From Polaribacter aquimarinus (GTDB lineage: Bacteria > Bacteroidota > Bacteroidia > Flavobacteriales > Flavobacteriaceae): a stretch of 64,000 nt of DNA. The notes beneath the pieces are model-generated. The model saw only the letters and a program-made list of their open reading frames with translations, was not told where the DNA came from and made no database searches. The stretch lies in assembly GCF_003129485.1 (NCBI RefSeq), contig NZ_QFFG01000007.1, positions 112,495-176,494 on the forward strand, read 5' to 3'. This document shows positions 51,542-61,118 of this stretch, piece after piece. The stretch's first letter is position 1; each line of letters begins with the position of its first letter. A program made the position numbers and the translations under genes.

Positions 51542-53449
51542 TTATTTGTATTTGAAAGTAAGCATACCTAAAGGAGGTAAATTTAACTCAATAGAATCTT
51601 CTCTATTATTCCAACTTTTTTTATCAGAAATTAGTTTTGTGTTTTTATAGTTCCCGGTACCGTTAAATTTTTTATCATCACTATTAAAAATTTGTGATAA
51701 GGTTCCTGCTTTTGGTAAACCTATTCTATAGTTTTCTCTTGGTACAGGAGTCAAATTTAATACAACTATAATATTATCTTTTTCCTCTGTTCCTTTTCTG
51801 ATGTAAGACATTACTGAGTTTTGGTGATCGCCATGATCTATCCATTCAAATCCTTCGTGAGAAAATTGTTTTTGATGTAGAGCGGGTTCTTTTTTGTATA
51901 ATTTATTTAAATCTTTTACTAAATTTTGTGCACCTTTATGCACATCATACTCTAGTAGGTGCCAATCTAAGCTGCCTTGAAAATTCCACTCACTTGTTTG
52001 TCCAAACTCTCCTCCTTGAAATAATAGTTTTGTTCCTGGATGTGTATACATTAAACTATATAGCAATCTTAAATTAGCAAATTTTTGCCATTCATCACCT
52101 GGCATTTTATCTACAATTGCTTTTTTACCATAGACAACTTCATCATGAGAAAGTGGTAACATAAAGTTTTCAGTAAAAGCATAATTTAAACTAAATGTTA
52201 AATCATTTTGATGATGTTTTCTATAAATAGGTTCTTTTTCAAAATAGTCTAAAGTATCGTGCATCCATCCCATCATCCATTTCATACCAAAACCTAAACC
52301 TCCATCATAAATAGGTCTTGATACTTTAGGAAAAGAAGTAGATTCTTCTGCAATGGTTTGAACATCTGGGAATGATTCATATACAGCAGCATTCATTTCT
52401 TTAATAAAATCGATGGCTTCTAGATATTCATTTCCACCAAACATATTTGGCTCCCATTCACCATCTTTTCTTGAATAGTCTAAGAATAGCATTGATGCAA
52501 CAGCATCTACTCTTAAACCGTCTGCATGATATTGGTCTAGCCAAAAAATAGCATTACTGATTAAAAACGATTTAATTTCGTTTCTGCCATAGTTAAAAAT
52601 TAAACTTTTCCAGTCTTGATGATATCCTTTTCTTCTGTCTGGATGTTCGTATAAATGCGAGCCATCAAAGAAACCTAATCCATGATCATCTGAAGGAAAA
52701 TGAGATGGAACCCAATCTAACAAGACTCCAATTCCTTTTTCGTGAAATTTATCAACTAAATATTTAAATTCATCGGGGTATCCAAAACGCGAAGTTGGCG
52801 CAAAATATCCTGTTAATTGATATCCCCAACTTGGGTCATAAGGATATTCCATAATAGGCATAAATTCTACGTGAGTAAAATTCATTTCATCAACGTAGTT
52901 TACTAAATCGTCGGCTAATTCTCTATAGCTTAAAAAACGGTTTTCTTCTATTTGTTTTTTCCAAGAACCTAAATGAACTTCATATACAGAAAATGGAGCA
53001 TCAAGTGCATTGTTCTTTTTTCTATTTTTCATCCATTTTTTGTCTTTCCACTTATAATCATCTTCCCAAACTTCTGATGCTGTTTTTGGAGGATGTTCAC
53101 ATCTTCTAGCAAATGGATCTGCTTTTTCAGTACTTACATCGTTGTTGGCGCTTTGAATTTTATATTTATAAGTAGCTCCTTTATCAACTCCAGGAATAAA
53201 ACCTTCCCAGATTCCACTTCCGTCCCAACGAACATTAAGTTGATGTTCTCCTTCTAACCAAAAATTGAAATCTCCTATAACAGAAACCATTTTAGCACTT
53301 GGAGCCCAAACAGCAAAATAAGTTCCCTTTTCTCCGTCTACTGTAATAATGTGAGAACCAAATTTTTCGTATAAACGATAGTGTTTACCTGCTTGAAAAA
53401 GGCTGATATCGAATTCTGAGAAAAGACTGTGTACTTTTGTTTGTGCCAT
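51542..53449 (-). CDS. glgB: 1,4-alpha-glucan branching enzyme
   Basis: A 635-residue GH13 enzyme. It has a CBM48 domain ('KMVSVIGDFNFWLEGEHQL') and the catalytic barrel: 'DWVPSHFP', 'DGLRVDAVASMLFLDYSR' (nucleophile Asp), 'TIAEESTSFP' (acid/base Glu) and 'LPLSHDEVVYGK' (third Asp). It is a single-N-domain form. It cuts alpha-1,4 chains and rejoins them as alpha-1,6 branches. Four bases separate it from the maltokinase-like gene upstream. Confidence 0.96.
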   Translation of the reverse strand: MAQTKVHSLFSEFDISLFQAGKHYRLYEKFGSHIITVDGEKGTYFAVWAPSAKMVSVIGDFNFWLEGEHQLNVRWDGSGIWEGFIPGVDKGATYKYKIQSANNDVSTEKADPFARRCEHPPKTASEVWEDDYKWKDKKWMKNRKKNNALDAPFSVYEVHLGSWKKQIEENRFLSYRELADDLVNYVDEMNFTHVEFMPIMEYPYDPSWGYQLTGYFAPTSRFGYPDEFKYLVDKFHEKGIGVLLDWVPSHFPSDDHGLGFFDGSHLYEHPDRRKGYHQDWKSLIFNYGRNEIKSFLISNAIFWLDQYHADGLRVDAVASMLFLDYSRKDGEWEPNMFGGNEYLEAIDFIKEMNAAVYESFPDVQTIAEESTSFPKVSRPIYDGGLGFGMKWMMGWMHDTLDYFEKEPIYRKHHQNDLTFSLNYAFTENFMLPLSHDEVVYGKKAIVDKMPGDEWQKFANLRLLYSLMYTHPGTKLLFQGGEFGQTSEWNFQGSLDWHLLEYDVHKGAQNLVKDLNKLYKKEPALHQKQFSHEGFEWIDHGDHQNSVMSYIRKGTEEKDNIIVVLNLTPVPRENYRIGLPKAGTLSQIFNSDDKKFNGTGNYKNTKLISDKKSWNNREDSIELNLPPLGMLTFKYK

Positions 53450-53453
53450 AATT

Positions 53454-55085
53454 TTATGAGTTCAAAATGTTTGCAATACCCTTTAGCGGAATAATTGTCC
53501 ATTTGGGTCTAGAGTTAAGCTCGTAGCCTAACTCGTAAATTGCTTTTTCTAATAAGCAATATTTTAATAAATAAATTCTTTCTTTAGTGTAACCTATAGA
53601 AAGGTTAGCTTCTTGTGTTTTGGTCCTATATATTTCTAAAAATACAGAAACCAAGTATTTATATAATAATTCTCCATATTCAAAAAGTTCTTCTTGAGTT
53701 TTAGAATAATTTTCTTGATGTGTAAAAATAGTAGAATAAATTGCATAATGAAAAGATCTAAATAAACCAGCTACATCTTTTAATGGTGGTTGTTTAACCT
53801 TTCTATCTCTGATAGTACTCTCTGGCTCTCCTTCAAAATCTAAGATGCAGAAATCTTCATTTTGTACTAAAATTTGCCCTAAATGATAATCACCATGAAT
53901 TCTAATACGTTCTCCTTTTAATTTTGTCCAATCAAAGTTAACCAATCGTTTTCTAATTTCATTTTTATTGTCTAAAAACTCTTGAGCTAATTTAAAAGAA
54001 TTTCCTTCTAATTTGTGTAAATTATTTTCGGTTAAATTTAACCTGTTTTGAAATTGATATGTTAATCTATTTTTTAACCAAACTGTATAGTCGCCATTAA
54101 AACGAGTAGGTGTAAATGCTGTTTCTTCGAATTCAGAACCTAACGCTATATGCATCTCAGCTGTTCTTTGCGCTAAAAGTTGAATTTTATTGAAAAGGTT
54201 TAATCCCAACCAATCAACAATTTGAGGAGGAAGTTCTACTATTTTTCTCCTTTTAAACATTTCGATTTCTGGTAAGTCTTTAAATTGAATCTTCTTTTTG
54301 TCTATAGAAGCAAAAATCATCTGCAATTCTTTTAAAAAGTATTCCCAAGCATCACCATTATTAGGTACTAATTTTTGCATTAAAGCAATAGTAATGTTAG
54401 TGTTTTCGGAGTCGATAATATTCATGCTTCCCAAATATGGAGGAGTATTTTTAAAATCTTTTTTATCAGATAAAAAACGACTCATCTCATAATCAGGGTT
54501 TTTGTCAGCATAAATTCTTCTAAAAAACTTTAAGATAAAAGCATCATTATAAATAATAGAAGTATTACTTTGTTCTACCCCCATAAATCGTGAAGATTCG
54601 TATTTGGGGAAACTAAACGCTTCAGTTTTATGATATTGAACAGGTGTTTTATCAACTGGTAAAGCAGAACTAATTCTTTGATAAACTACTTTTCGAAAGG
54701 CTTCTAGATGCATAGCATCAATAATATAACCTTCTTGATTCTTTAATTTTATGGGTAGAATTCTACCTTCTTTAGCATATTTCTTATCTGTAATAAAAGC
54801 TATTGGTAAAAAATAATGATGATAAAAGGCTTCTACAAAATTAACTTCTAAAATTAAACCAAAATAAACTTCTCCTGTTTGTTGAATTCTAAAATACTCG
54901 CTAAGTTCTACATATTTAAGTTTGCTAGATTTTCCACCATACCAACGTTGTTTAAGAATATAATCCTCTAAGACATCTGATAAAAAAACGTTTACAAAAT
55001 CTTTATCTTTGATTAATTCTTCCCATTTACTTTCTGATGAAAATAGCATAGAATTAGATTTTGAGTTTGTTTTTTCTATCATCAA
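53454..55085 (-). CDS. Maltokinase-like protein (Mak/Pep2 type)
   Basis: A 543-residue protein of the aminoglycoside-phosphotransferase-like fold. The N-terminal cap includes 'LKQRWYGGKSSKLKYVELSE', the family's start motif. The catalytic loop 'RIHGDYHLGQILVQNEDFCI' (Asp and Gln/His) and 'LDFEGEPES' (the Mg-binding DFE) are intact. Mak phosphorylates maltose with ATP to maltose 1-phosphate, the GlgE substrate. It lies four bases from glgB and three from glgE, which fits that role. Whether maltose reaches it here is unknown, as TreS is missing. Confidence 0.85.
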   Translation of the reverse strand: MMIEKTNSKSNSMLFSSESKWEELIKDKDFVNVFLSDVLEDYILKQRWYGGKSSKLKYVELSEYFRIQQTGEVYFGLILEVNFVEAFYHHYFLPIAFITDKKYAKEGRILPIKLKNQEGYIIDAMHLEAFRKVVYQRISSALPVDKTPVQYHKTEAFSFPKYESSRFMGVEQSNTSIIYNDAFILKFFRRIYADKNPDYEMSRFLSDKKDFKNTPPYLGSMNIIDSENTNITIALMQKLVPNNGDAWEYFLKELQMIFASIDKKKIQFKDLPEIEMFKRRKIVELPPQIVDWLGLNLFNKIQLLAQRTAEMHIALGSEFEETAFTPTRFNGDYTVWLKNRLTYQFQNRLNLTENNLHKLEGNSFKLAQEFLDNKNEIRKRLVNFDWTKLKGERIRIHGDYHLGQILVQNEDFCILDFEGEPESTIRDRKVKQPPLKDVAGLFRSFHYAIYSTIFTHQENYSKTQEELFEYGELLYKYLVSVFLEIYRTKTQEANLSIGYTKERIYLLKYCLLEKAIYELGYELNSRPKWTIIPLKGIANILNS

Positions 55086-55088
55086 TGA

Positions 55089-57026
55089 TTATTTATTGAT
55101 TTTAAAAATGTGAAAAGGTAATGTAGCATGCAATTGTACATAATTCCATTCATTGTACCAATTATAGCTATTTCTAGTAACTAAATCAACAACTTCAATT
55201 TTATGACCGTGATGAATCCCTAAATCTTGTAATGGTAATTGAACAGAACCAGACTGAGCGTTCCATGCATCTAAACTTATTATTGTTAACGTTTCGTTAG
55301 TCTTGTCATTATTCCATTTGTAAAATGCAATTAATTGGTCATTACCTGTTTCTAAAAACTTAATATTATTGGTTTGTTGAAAAGATTCGTTTTCCTTTCT
55401 AATCTGATTAATTTTAGAGATAATCGTTGTTACTTTATTTTCTTTAAACCAGTCGTAATGACAAAGTTGAAATTTTTCCGACATATAATATTCCTCTTTA
55501 CCAGGAATAGGTTCGCTAATCATTTGTTCAAATACAGGACCATAAATTCCAATACTTGAGCTTAATGTTGCTGCCAAAGCATAACGTTGCAAATATTTAC
55601 TCTCTGGAGCACCTTGCAAATGATAGGGATTTATATCAGGTGTATTAGGCCAGAAATTTGGTTGCATATATTCTTTTTGTTCAGTTTGAGTTAAATCTTT
55701 CATGTACTCAATTAACTCATGTTTAGAATCTCTCCAAGTAAAATAAGTATACGATTGTGTATAACCTTGCTTTGCTAGTTGTTGCATTACTTTAGGTTTT
55801 GTAAAGGCCTCAGCTAAAAAGATAATGTCTGGGTGTTGTTTTTTTACTTCAGTAATTACCCAATTCCAGAAATAATAAGGTTTTGTATGAGGATTGTCTA
55901 CTCTAAAAACTTTAATACCTAAGTCAATCCAATATAAAAGTGTGTCTAAGCATTCTTGCCATAGATTTTTATAATCTTTACTTTCCCAATAAATGGGTAG
56001 AATATCTTGGTATTTTTTAGGTGGATTTTCTGCATATTGTACAGTCCCATCAGGTCTCCATTTAAACCAATCTGGATGTTCTGTAACCCAAGGATGATCT
56101 GGAGCTGCTTGTAATGCATAATCCATAGCGATTTCTATACCTTGTTTTTGTGCTTCAAATATTAAGTTTTTAAAATCTTCTACACTTCCTAATTCTGGGT
56201 GTAAATCTTTATGACCTCCATATTTTGATCCAATTCCCCATGCAGATCCAACATCTCCATCTTGAGCAACAGTGGTATTGTTTTTACCTTTTCTATTAAC
56301 TTCTCCAATAGGATGAACAGGAGGGAAGTATAAAGTGTCGAACCCCATTTTTGCAATTCTAGGTAGTAAACGGTGGCAATCATTAAATGTACCGTGTCTA
56401 CCTTTTTGTTCTGAAGCAGAACGAGGGAAAAATTCGTACCAAGTACTAAACCTTGCTTTTTTTCTATCTACATATACTTGATATTCTTTAGAAGAATCTG
56501 TTAAAAATTTTTCTGGATAAGATTTAAAAATAGAAGTTAGTTTTTCTGAAACCGCCTCTTTAATAGCTTCTGCGTAAGTTTCATTATTTTTAAAAATGTA
56601 TACTAAATGTAATAAGTAATCTTTTTCATCATTAGAAACCTTATCAATTATCGAAGATATTAATTCAGCACCTTCTAAAAGTTCAGAGTTAACGTGCTGA
56701 TAATCGTCAATTTTTCTTTCTATACCATGTTGCCAATTCAAAAGATAATCCACCCAACCTTCAACTTTGTAAGAGTAAAAGCCTTGTTTTGATGTATAAA
56801 AACTAGCAGTATATTCATCATTAAAAGTTGGATACATTCTTATTTCTGTCCAACTTTTATCACTTTCATGTTTGTAGAGAACACTAGCCTGTAGAATATC
56901 ATGACCATCTACTAAAACATCTGCTGTTACATTAACAATTTCATCAACGACTCTTTTAATATATACATTTCCACAATTTATTTGTGGAGTAACATTTTCT
57001 ACTACAATTCTACTTTGATTTTGCAT
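55089..57026 (-). CDS. glgE: Alpha-1,4-glucan:maltose-1-phosphate maltosyltransferase GlgE
   Basis: A 645-residue GH13 subfamily 3 enzyme. An N-terminal beta domain ('PQINCGNVYIKRVVDEIVNV') and helical insert precede the barrel. Diagnostic residues: nucleophile Asp in 'KVFRVDNPHTKPYYFW', Glu in 'IIFLAEAFTKPKVM', and 'DTLYFPPVHPIGEVNRKGKN' near the start of the barrel. It transfers maltose from maltose 1-phosphate to the non-reducing end of alpha-glucan. Length fits GlgE. Confidence 0.92.
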   Translation of the reverse strand: MQNQSRIVVENVTPQINCGNVYIKRVVDEIVNVTADVLVDGHDILQASVLYKHESDKSWTEIRMYPTFNDEYTASFYTSKQGFYSYKVEGWVDYLLNWQHGIERKIDDYQHVNSELLEGAELISSIIDKVSNDEKDYLLHLVYIFKNNETYAEAIKEAVSEKLTSIFKSYPEKFLTDSSKEYQVYVDRKKARFSTWYEFFPRSASEQKGRHGTFNDCHRLLPRIAKMGFDTLYFPPVHPIGEVNRKGKNNTTVAQDGDVGSAWGIGSKYGGHKDLHPELGSVEDFKNLIFEAQKQGIEIAMDYALQAAPDHPWVTEHPDWFKWRPDGTVQYAENPPKKYQDILPIYWESKDYKNLWQECLDTLLYWIDLGIKVFRVDNPHTKPYYFWNWVITEVKKQHPDIIFLAEAFTKPKVMQQLAKQGYTQSYTYFTWRDSKHELIEYMKDLTQTEQKEYMQPNFWPNTPDINPYHLQGAPESKYLQRYALAATLSSSIGIYGPVFEQMISEPIPGKEEYYMSEKFQLCHYDWFKENKVTTIISKINQIRKENESFQQTNNIKFLETGNDQLIAFYKWNNDKTNETLTIISLDAWNAQSGSVQLPLQDLGIHHGHKIEVVDLVTRNSYNWYNEWNYVQLHATLPFHIFKINK

Positions 57027-57065
57027 TAATTTAGTTAATTTTTGAAAATAAAAATGAAAAAATAA

Positions 57066-58331
57066 TTACCCTATTATAGTTCCTTTTGCAATGGTTGCAT
57101 CTTTTTTGATGACTACAATACCATCTTTTACCATATAAGTATCAGTTTCAATATCTTCAATATGTGGTCCTCCATTAATTCTTACATCATCGCCAATTCT
57201 ACAGTTTTTGTCAACAATACAATTGTGTATATAGCATCGATCACCGATACCCATCATTATTTCGATTTTTTCTTCAGCAACTTGTTCTAATGTTTCATAA
57301 AAATCGTTACCCATCATGTAGGTATTGGAAATCAAACTATTTTTACCAATTCTAGAACGAATCCCAATTACAGATCGTTCAATTTTTTCTGCCTGAATTA
57401 TACAACCATCACCAATTACAGCTTTATTTAAGATTGAACCAGAAATTTTTGATGTAGGTAAAATACGAGCTCTTGTATAGACACCTTTTTCATTATATAA
57501 ATCAAATTGAGGAACATCATCTGTTAAACCTAAATTAGCTTCAAAGAAAGAATCTATATTTCCAATATCTTCCCAGTAACCTTCATATTGATAGCTTAAT
57601 GTTTTGTGTTTTTCAATGGCTTGAGGTATTATTTCACCTCCAAAATCATTGGTGTCAGGGTTTTCCATTAGTTTTACTAAGAGTTCTCTATTAAAAATAT
57701 AGATTCCCATAGAAGCTAAGTAGTCTCTACCTTGTGCTTTCATTTCATCACCAACATCAGAAGTCCAATTTGGCAATAATTCTGCACCTGGTTTTTCTAT
57801 AAAAGATGTAATTGTGTTTTCTTCATTAGTTTTTAAAAGTCCAAATGAAGTAGCATCTTTTGCATTTACAGGATAGGTTGCAATCGAAATTTCTGCGCCA
57901 CTTTCTTCGTGTTTTTGAATCATATCATTAAAATCCATTTGATATAATTGGTCTCCAGAAAGTATTAAAGCGTATTCAAAATCATTTTGTAAAAAGTGAT
58001 GCATACTCTGTCTTACGGCATCTGCTGTTCCTTGAAACCACTTATCACTATGTATGGTTTGTTCTGCAGCTAAAACATCAACAAAAGCAGAACTAAAAAA
58101 ACTAAAGTGATATGTATTTTTAATATGTGCGTTTAAAGAAGCAGAATTAAACTGAGTTAATACATACATCCTTTTAATATCTGAATTGATACAATTTGAA
58201 ATAGGAATATCTACTAATCTGTATTTACCAGCAATAGGTACGGCAGGTTTAGATCTGTCTTTTGTTAATGGGTATAATCTTGATCCTTGGCCTCCACCTA
58301 AGATAATTCCGAGTACTTTATTGTTAATCAT
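57066..58331 (-). CDS. glgC: Glucose-1-phosphate adenylyltransferase
   Basis: A 421-residue nucleotidyltransferase. The activator/nucleotide loop 'ILGGGQGSRLYPLTKDRSKP' and 'AVPIAGKYRLVDIPISNC' open the protein; 'GTADAVRQ' and 'YALILSGDQLYQMDF' complete the site, and a left-handed beta-helix of hexapeptide repeats ends it. It makes ADP-glucose, the donor for the GlgM/GlgA-type synthase. Only four bases separate it from that gene. Confidence 0.96.
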   Translation of the reverse strand: MINNKVLGIILGGGQGSRLYPLTKDRSKPAVPIAGKYRLVDIPISNCINSDIKRMYVLTQFNSASLNAHIKNTYHFSFFSSAFVDVLAAEQTIHSDKWFQGTADAVRQSMHHFLQNDFEYALILSGDQLYQMDFNDMIQKHEESGAEISIATYPVNAKDATSFGLLKTNEENTITSFIEKPGAELLPNWTSDVGDEMKAQGRDYLASMGIYIFNRELLVKLMENPDTNDFGGEIIPQAIEKHKTLSYQYEGYWEDIGNIDSFFEANLGLTDDVPQFDLYNEKGVYTRARILPTSKISGSILNKAVIGDGCIIQAEKIERSVIGIRSRIGKNSLISNTYMMGNDFYETLEQVAEEKIEIMMGIGDRCYIHNCIVDKNCRIGDDVRINGGPHIEDIETDTYMVKDGIVVIKKDATIAKGTIIG

Positions 58332-58335
58332 TTGG

Positions 58336-59541
58336 TTATTTTTTTAAGGATTTGTATAGTTCTTCTACTTGTTTTGCAATTGAAACCCAATCAAAATATT
58401 CTTCAACTCTCTGTCTACCTTTAGTTGCCATTGACTCTCTAAGTTCTTTATTATTGATTAGTTTGTTTACTCCGTTAGCTAAATCTTTAGCAAATTTATC
58501 TGGGTTAACTGGCTCAAAAGGAGCCGAATCTTGTTGCTCAACAGGGACTAAAATACCAGTTTCTCCATTAACAACAACTTCTTTAATTCCTCCAACAGCA
58601 CTTGCAACAACTGCTGTGTTACATGCCATAGCTTCTATGTTTATGATTCCAAATGGTTCATAAATTGATGGGCAGCAAAAAACGTCAGCATGAGAATATA
58701 ATTGAATAATTTCTTCTTTTGTGACCATTTTATCAATCCAAATTACATTTTCGCGAGTCTTTTTAACTTCATTAACAGCATTTTCCATTTCGACACCAAT
58801 TTCTTTAGTATCTGGAGCGCCTGCGCAAAGAACAATCTGAGTGTCAGAATCTATATATTTTATGGCATTTACTAAATGGATTATTCCTTTTTGTCTTGTA
58901 ATTCTTCCAACAAAAAGTACATAAGGTTTGTTTTTGTCAATACCATATGAATCTAAGGTAGAAGTTTCAGATGTTGTTACATATTGTTGTAAATTAATAC
59001 CATTGTATATAACTTTCACCTTGTTTTCATCAACATTAAAATGTTTTAAAACATCTTCTTTTGTTTCTTCAGAAACAGCAATTAATGCGTCTGCCATTTC
59101 GATTGCTGTTTTTTCAACCCAAGAGGATGCATCGTAACCACGACCCAATTGTTCTCTTTTCCAGGGTCTTAAAGGTTCTAATGAGTGGGTTGTGATTACT
59201 AAAGGAATACCATAACACAATTTAGCAACAATTCCAGCAAAATGTGCATACCAAGTATGGCAATGTACTACATCTGCATCGATTGGAGCTGCATTCATAT
59301 GAAGTCCAGTACTTAATGTTTTAAAAACTGCTTTTAGTTTATCATCAGCATTATCAAAAACAGGATTTTCGTAAGGAAACCCTTTTACATTTAAATTTTT
59401 GCTATTATCATTTTGATCTCCAAAACAGCGAACATCAATATTAATAAGCTTTGCTAGTTCTTCTGCAAGATACTCAACATGAACTCCTGCACCGCCATAA
59501 ACATATGGAGGGAATTCTCTTGTAAAGAAAAGGGCTTTCAT
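58336..59541 (-). CDS. glgM: GT4 glycogen synthase / probable maltose-1-phosphate synthase (GlgM-like)
   Basis: A 401-residue GT-B glycosyltransferase. The start 'FFTREFPPYVYGGAGVHVEY' and 'THSLEPLRPWKREQLGRGYD' match the actinobacterial GT4 enzyme (GlgM, older name GlgA), not the longer GT5 GlgA. The donor-site motif 'EPFGIINIEAMACNTAVVAS' (E-x7-E) is intact. GlgM joins ADP-glucose and glucose 1-phosphate into maltose 1-phosphate. Adjacent glgC and glgE give donor and consumer, which supports this role; simple glycogen synthase activity is the alternative. Confidence 0.85.
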   Translation of the reverse strand: MKALFFTREFPPYVYGGAGVHVEYLAEELAKLINIDVRCFGDQNDNSKNLNVKGFPYENPVFDNADDKLKAVFKTLSTGLHMNAAPIDADVVHCHTWYAHFAGIVAKLCYGIPLVITTHSLEPLRPWKREQLGRGYDASSWVEKTAIEMADALIAVSEETKEDVLKHFNVDENKVKVIYNGINLQQYVTTSETSTLDSYGIDKNKPYVLFVGRITRQKGIIHLVNAIKYIDSDTQIVLCAGAPDTKEIGVEMENAVNEVKKTRENVIWIDKMVTKEEIIQLYSHADVFCCPSIYEPFGIINIEAMACNTAVVASAVGGIKEVVVNGETGILVPVEQQDSAPFEPVNPDKFAKDLANGVNKLINNKELRESMATKGRQRVEEYFDWVSIAKQVEELYKSLKK

Positions 59542-59641
59542 AAATTATTTGTAGTTTTTAGTTAGTTTGTTTCAGTTTATTAAGATATAAAACAGCTACA
59601 AAACTACAAAATAAAAGAGAGATTATTTTTTGTAAAAATAT

Positions 59642-59660
59642 TATTATCAGTATGATAATA
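59642..59660. promoter_or_regulatory. Dyad TATTATC-N5-GATAATA upstream of the glucan operon
   Basis: Seven-base perfect arms around AGTAT, 101 bases before the glgM start; candidate operator. No exact TAnnTTTG is seen here. Confidence 0.4.
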
Positions 59661-59748
59661 TTAGGTTCTTAAATATTAAAATTACTGATGATTTTATAGT
59701 AAGATAACAAGAGAATAAAGGATTTAACAATAGCCAAATTATTTAAAG

Positions 59749-60348
59749 TTAAGCATTTCGTTGTTTATTAATTTCATCTTGAAGTTGTCTCCTTAACTTT
59801 TGTTCTCTTTCTAGTGATTTTTTTCTGTGCTGTTCAAACTCTTCTTCAACATTAATTAAATTTCCTTGAGCTTCTTTTGTTAGAATATTACTCCTAAAAA
59901 ACTTAAATATAAAGTATAATAAACTTATAATAAGAATGATTATAATCCCCCAAAGTAAAATATTATATGTTGTTTTACTTAACTCTATTCCTAAAAGAGA
60001 AATTGAGTTTTCTTTTTGGTTAGCAATTTTTAAATCTAATTGTGTTTTAGATAATTTTGTTTTTATTTTTTCAATATTTTCTCTTTCAGTTTTTAATAAG
60101 CTTTCTTTTTTAGAAATCAGCTCTCTGTAGATAGTAATAGAATCTAAAATATTAGATTTTAAATCTTCGTAACTCTTAATATTTATTACTTTATACCTTT
60201 TGGGTGTGTCTTTAGGATTATATGTAGTAGAGGTTCTATAGACTTTGTTAAACTGGCCTTCTATAGTTTTATTTTTATCTTCTATTGCCTGCTGACCAAA
60301 AGTTATAGATGAAACGAAAAAGAATAAAATCAATAAATGTAATCTCAT
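59749..60348 (-). CDS. Hypothetical secreted/membrane coiled-coil protein
   Basis: A 199-residue protein: signal peptide (to 'ITFGQQ'), a region with heptads ('YRELISKKESLLKTERENIE'), one membrane segment 'LLWGIIIILIISLLYFIFKF' (about 130-149), and a charged cytosolic coiled coil ('RKKSLEREQKLRRQLQDEIN'). I recall relatives annotated as tRNA (guanine-N1)-methyltransferase; nothing here supports that, as there is no SAM or knot motif. Role unknown. Confidence 0.72.
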   Translation of the reverse strand: MRLHLLILFFFVSSITFGQQAIEDKNKTIEGQFNKVYRTSTTYNPKDTPKRYKVINIKSYEDLKSNILDSITIYRELISKKESLLKTERENIEKIKTKLSKTQLDLKIANQKENSISLLGIELSKTTYNILLWGIIIILIISLLYFIFKFFRSNILTKEAQGNLINVEEEFEQHRKKSLEREQKLRRQLQDEINKQRNA

Positions 60349-60383
60349 TAGATAGTTTTTTAAGGATACGTAAATTAAAAAAA

Positions 60384-60411
60384 AAATCCCAAACTAAAAA
60401 GTTTGGGATTT
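60384..60411 (-). terminator. Terminator of the thrS-infC-rpmI-rplT operon
   Basis: AAATCCCAAACT / AGTTTGGGATTT with AAAA loop, followed on the minus strand by a long T-run. Confidence 0.88.
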
Positions 60412-60433
60412 AATTATAAGCAAGTATTATTAT

Positions 60434-60778
60434 TTATTTTATTTTTTCTACAACTGCCTTAAAAGCTTCTGGGTTGTTTACAGCTAAATCGGCTAAAACC
60501 TTACGGTTTAATTCGATGTTGTTTGCTTTAACTTTACCCATAAACTGAGAGTAAGACATTCCGTGTAAACGAGCTGCTGCGTTAATACGAACAATCCATA
60601 AAGAACGGAAGTTTCTCTTATTGTTTTTACGGTCTCTATATGCATAAAGCATACCTTTTTCAACCGCATTTTTTGCTACTGTATAAACGTTTTTTCTACG
60701 TCCAAAGTAACCTTTTGCTGCCTTCAAGATTTTTTTTCTTCTATTTCTTGAGGCTACTGAATTTACTGATCTTGGCAT
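60434..60778 (-). CDS. rplT: 50S ribosomal protein L20
   Basis: A 114-residue, highly basic protein: '[20 protein letters not shown]' at the N-terminus and '[20 protein letters not shown]' in the globular part are standard. It binds 23S rRNA early in assembly and in many bacteria also represses its own operon. Last gene of the thrS-infC-rpmI-rplT run. Confidence 0.98.
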   Translation of the reverse strand: MPRSVNSVASRNRRKKILKAAKGYFGRRKNVYTVAKNAVEKGMLYAYRDRKNNKRNFRSLWIVRINAAARLHGMSYSQFMGKVKANNIELNRKVLADLAVNNPEAFKAVVEKIK

Positions 60779-60881
60779 AATTTCAATGTGTTTTGTAATG
60801 AGCGACGAATCTTCGTACTTTTAATTAAAAATAAATTTAATTGCTACATTCCATGGTTAATAATTAAATTCCCTTTTTAAA

Positions 60882-61079
60882 CTATTTTAAGTTTAATTGT
60901 TGCTTAATGTTAGCTTCATCAGACTTGTGTACTAAAGTGTCATGAGTTAACTTTAATTTACGTTTTTTAGACTTCTTTGTTAAGATGTGGCTTTTAAACG
61001 CGTGCTTTCTTTTTAGTTTACCAGAACCAGTAACTTTAAATCGTTTCTTAGCGCTGGATTTTGTTTTCATTTTAGGCAT
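60882..61079 (-). CDS. rpmI: 50S ribosomal protein L35
   Basis: A 65-residue basic protein: '[20 protein letters not shown]', then '[20 protein letters not shown]'. Typical L35. It lies between infC and rplT as in nearly all bacteria. The 102-base gap to rplT could contain an L20-binding leader. Confidence 0.98.
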   Translation of the reverse strand: MPKMKTKSSAKKRFKVTGSGKLKRKHAFKSHILTKKSKKRKLKLTHDTLVHKSDEANIKQQLNLK

Positions 61080-61118
61080 CTCTCCTTCGTTTTTAACTTG
61101 CTTAATATTATTGAAAAA

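Noticed and set aside
58336..59541. Classical GT5 glycogen synthase GlgA
   Set aside because: Length (401 residues) and N-terminal motifs fit GT4 GlgM-type enzymes; GT5 GlgA is about 470-480 residues with a KxGGL start.
59749..60348. tRNA (guanine-N1)-methyltransferase label
   Set aside because: Signal peptide, membrane helix and coiled coils; no SAM-binding or knot motif.
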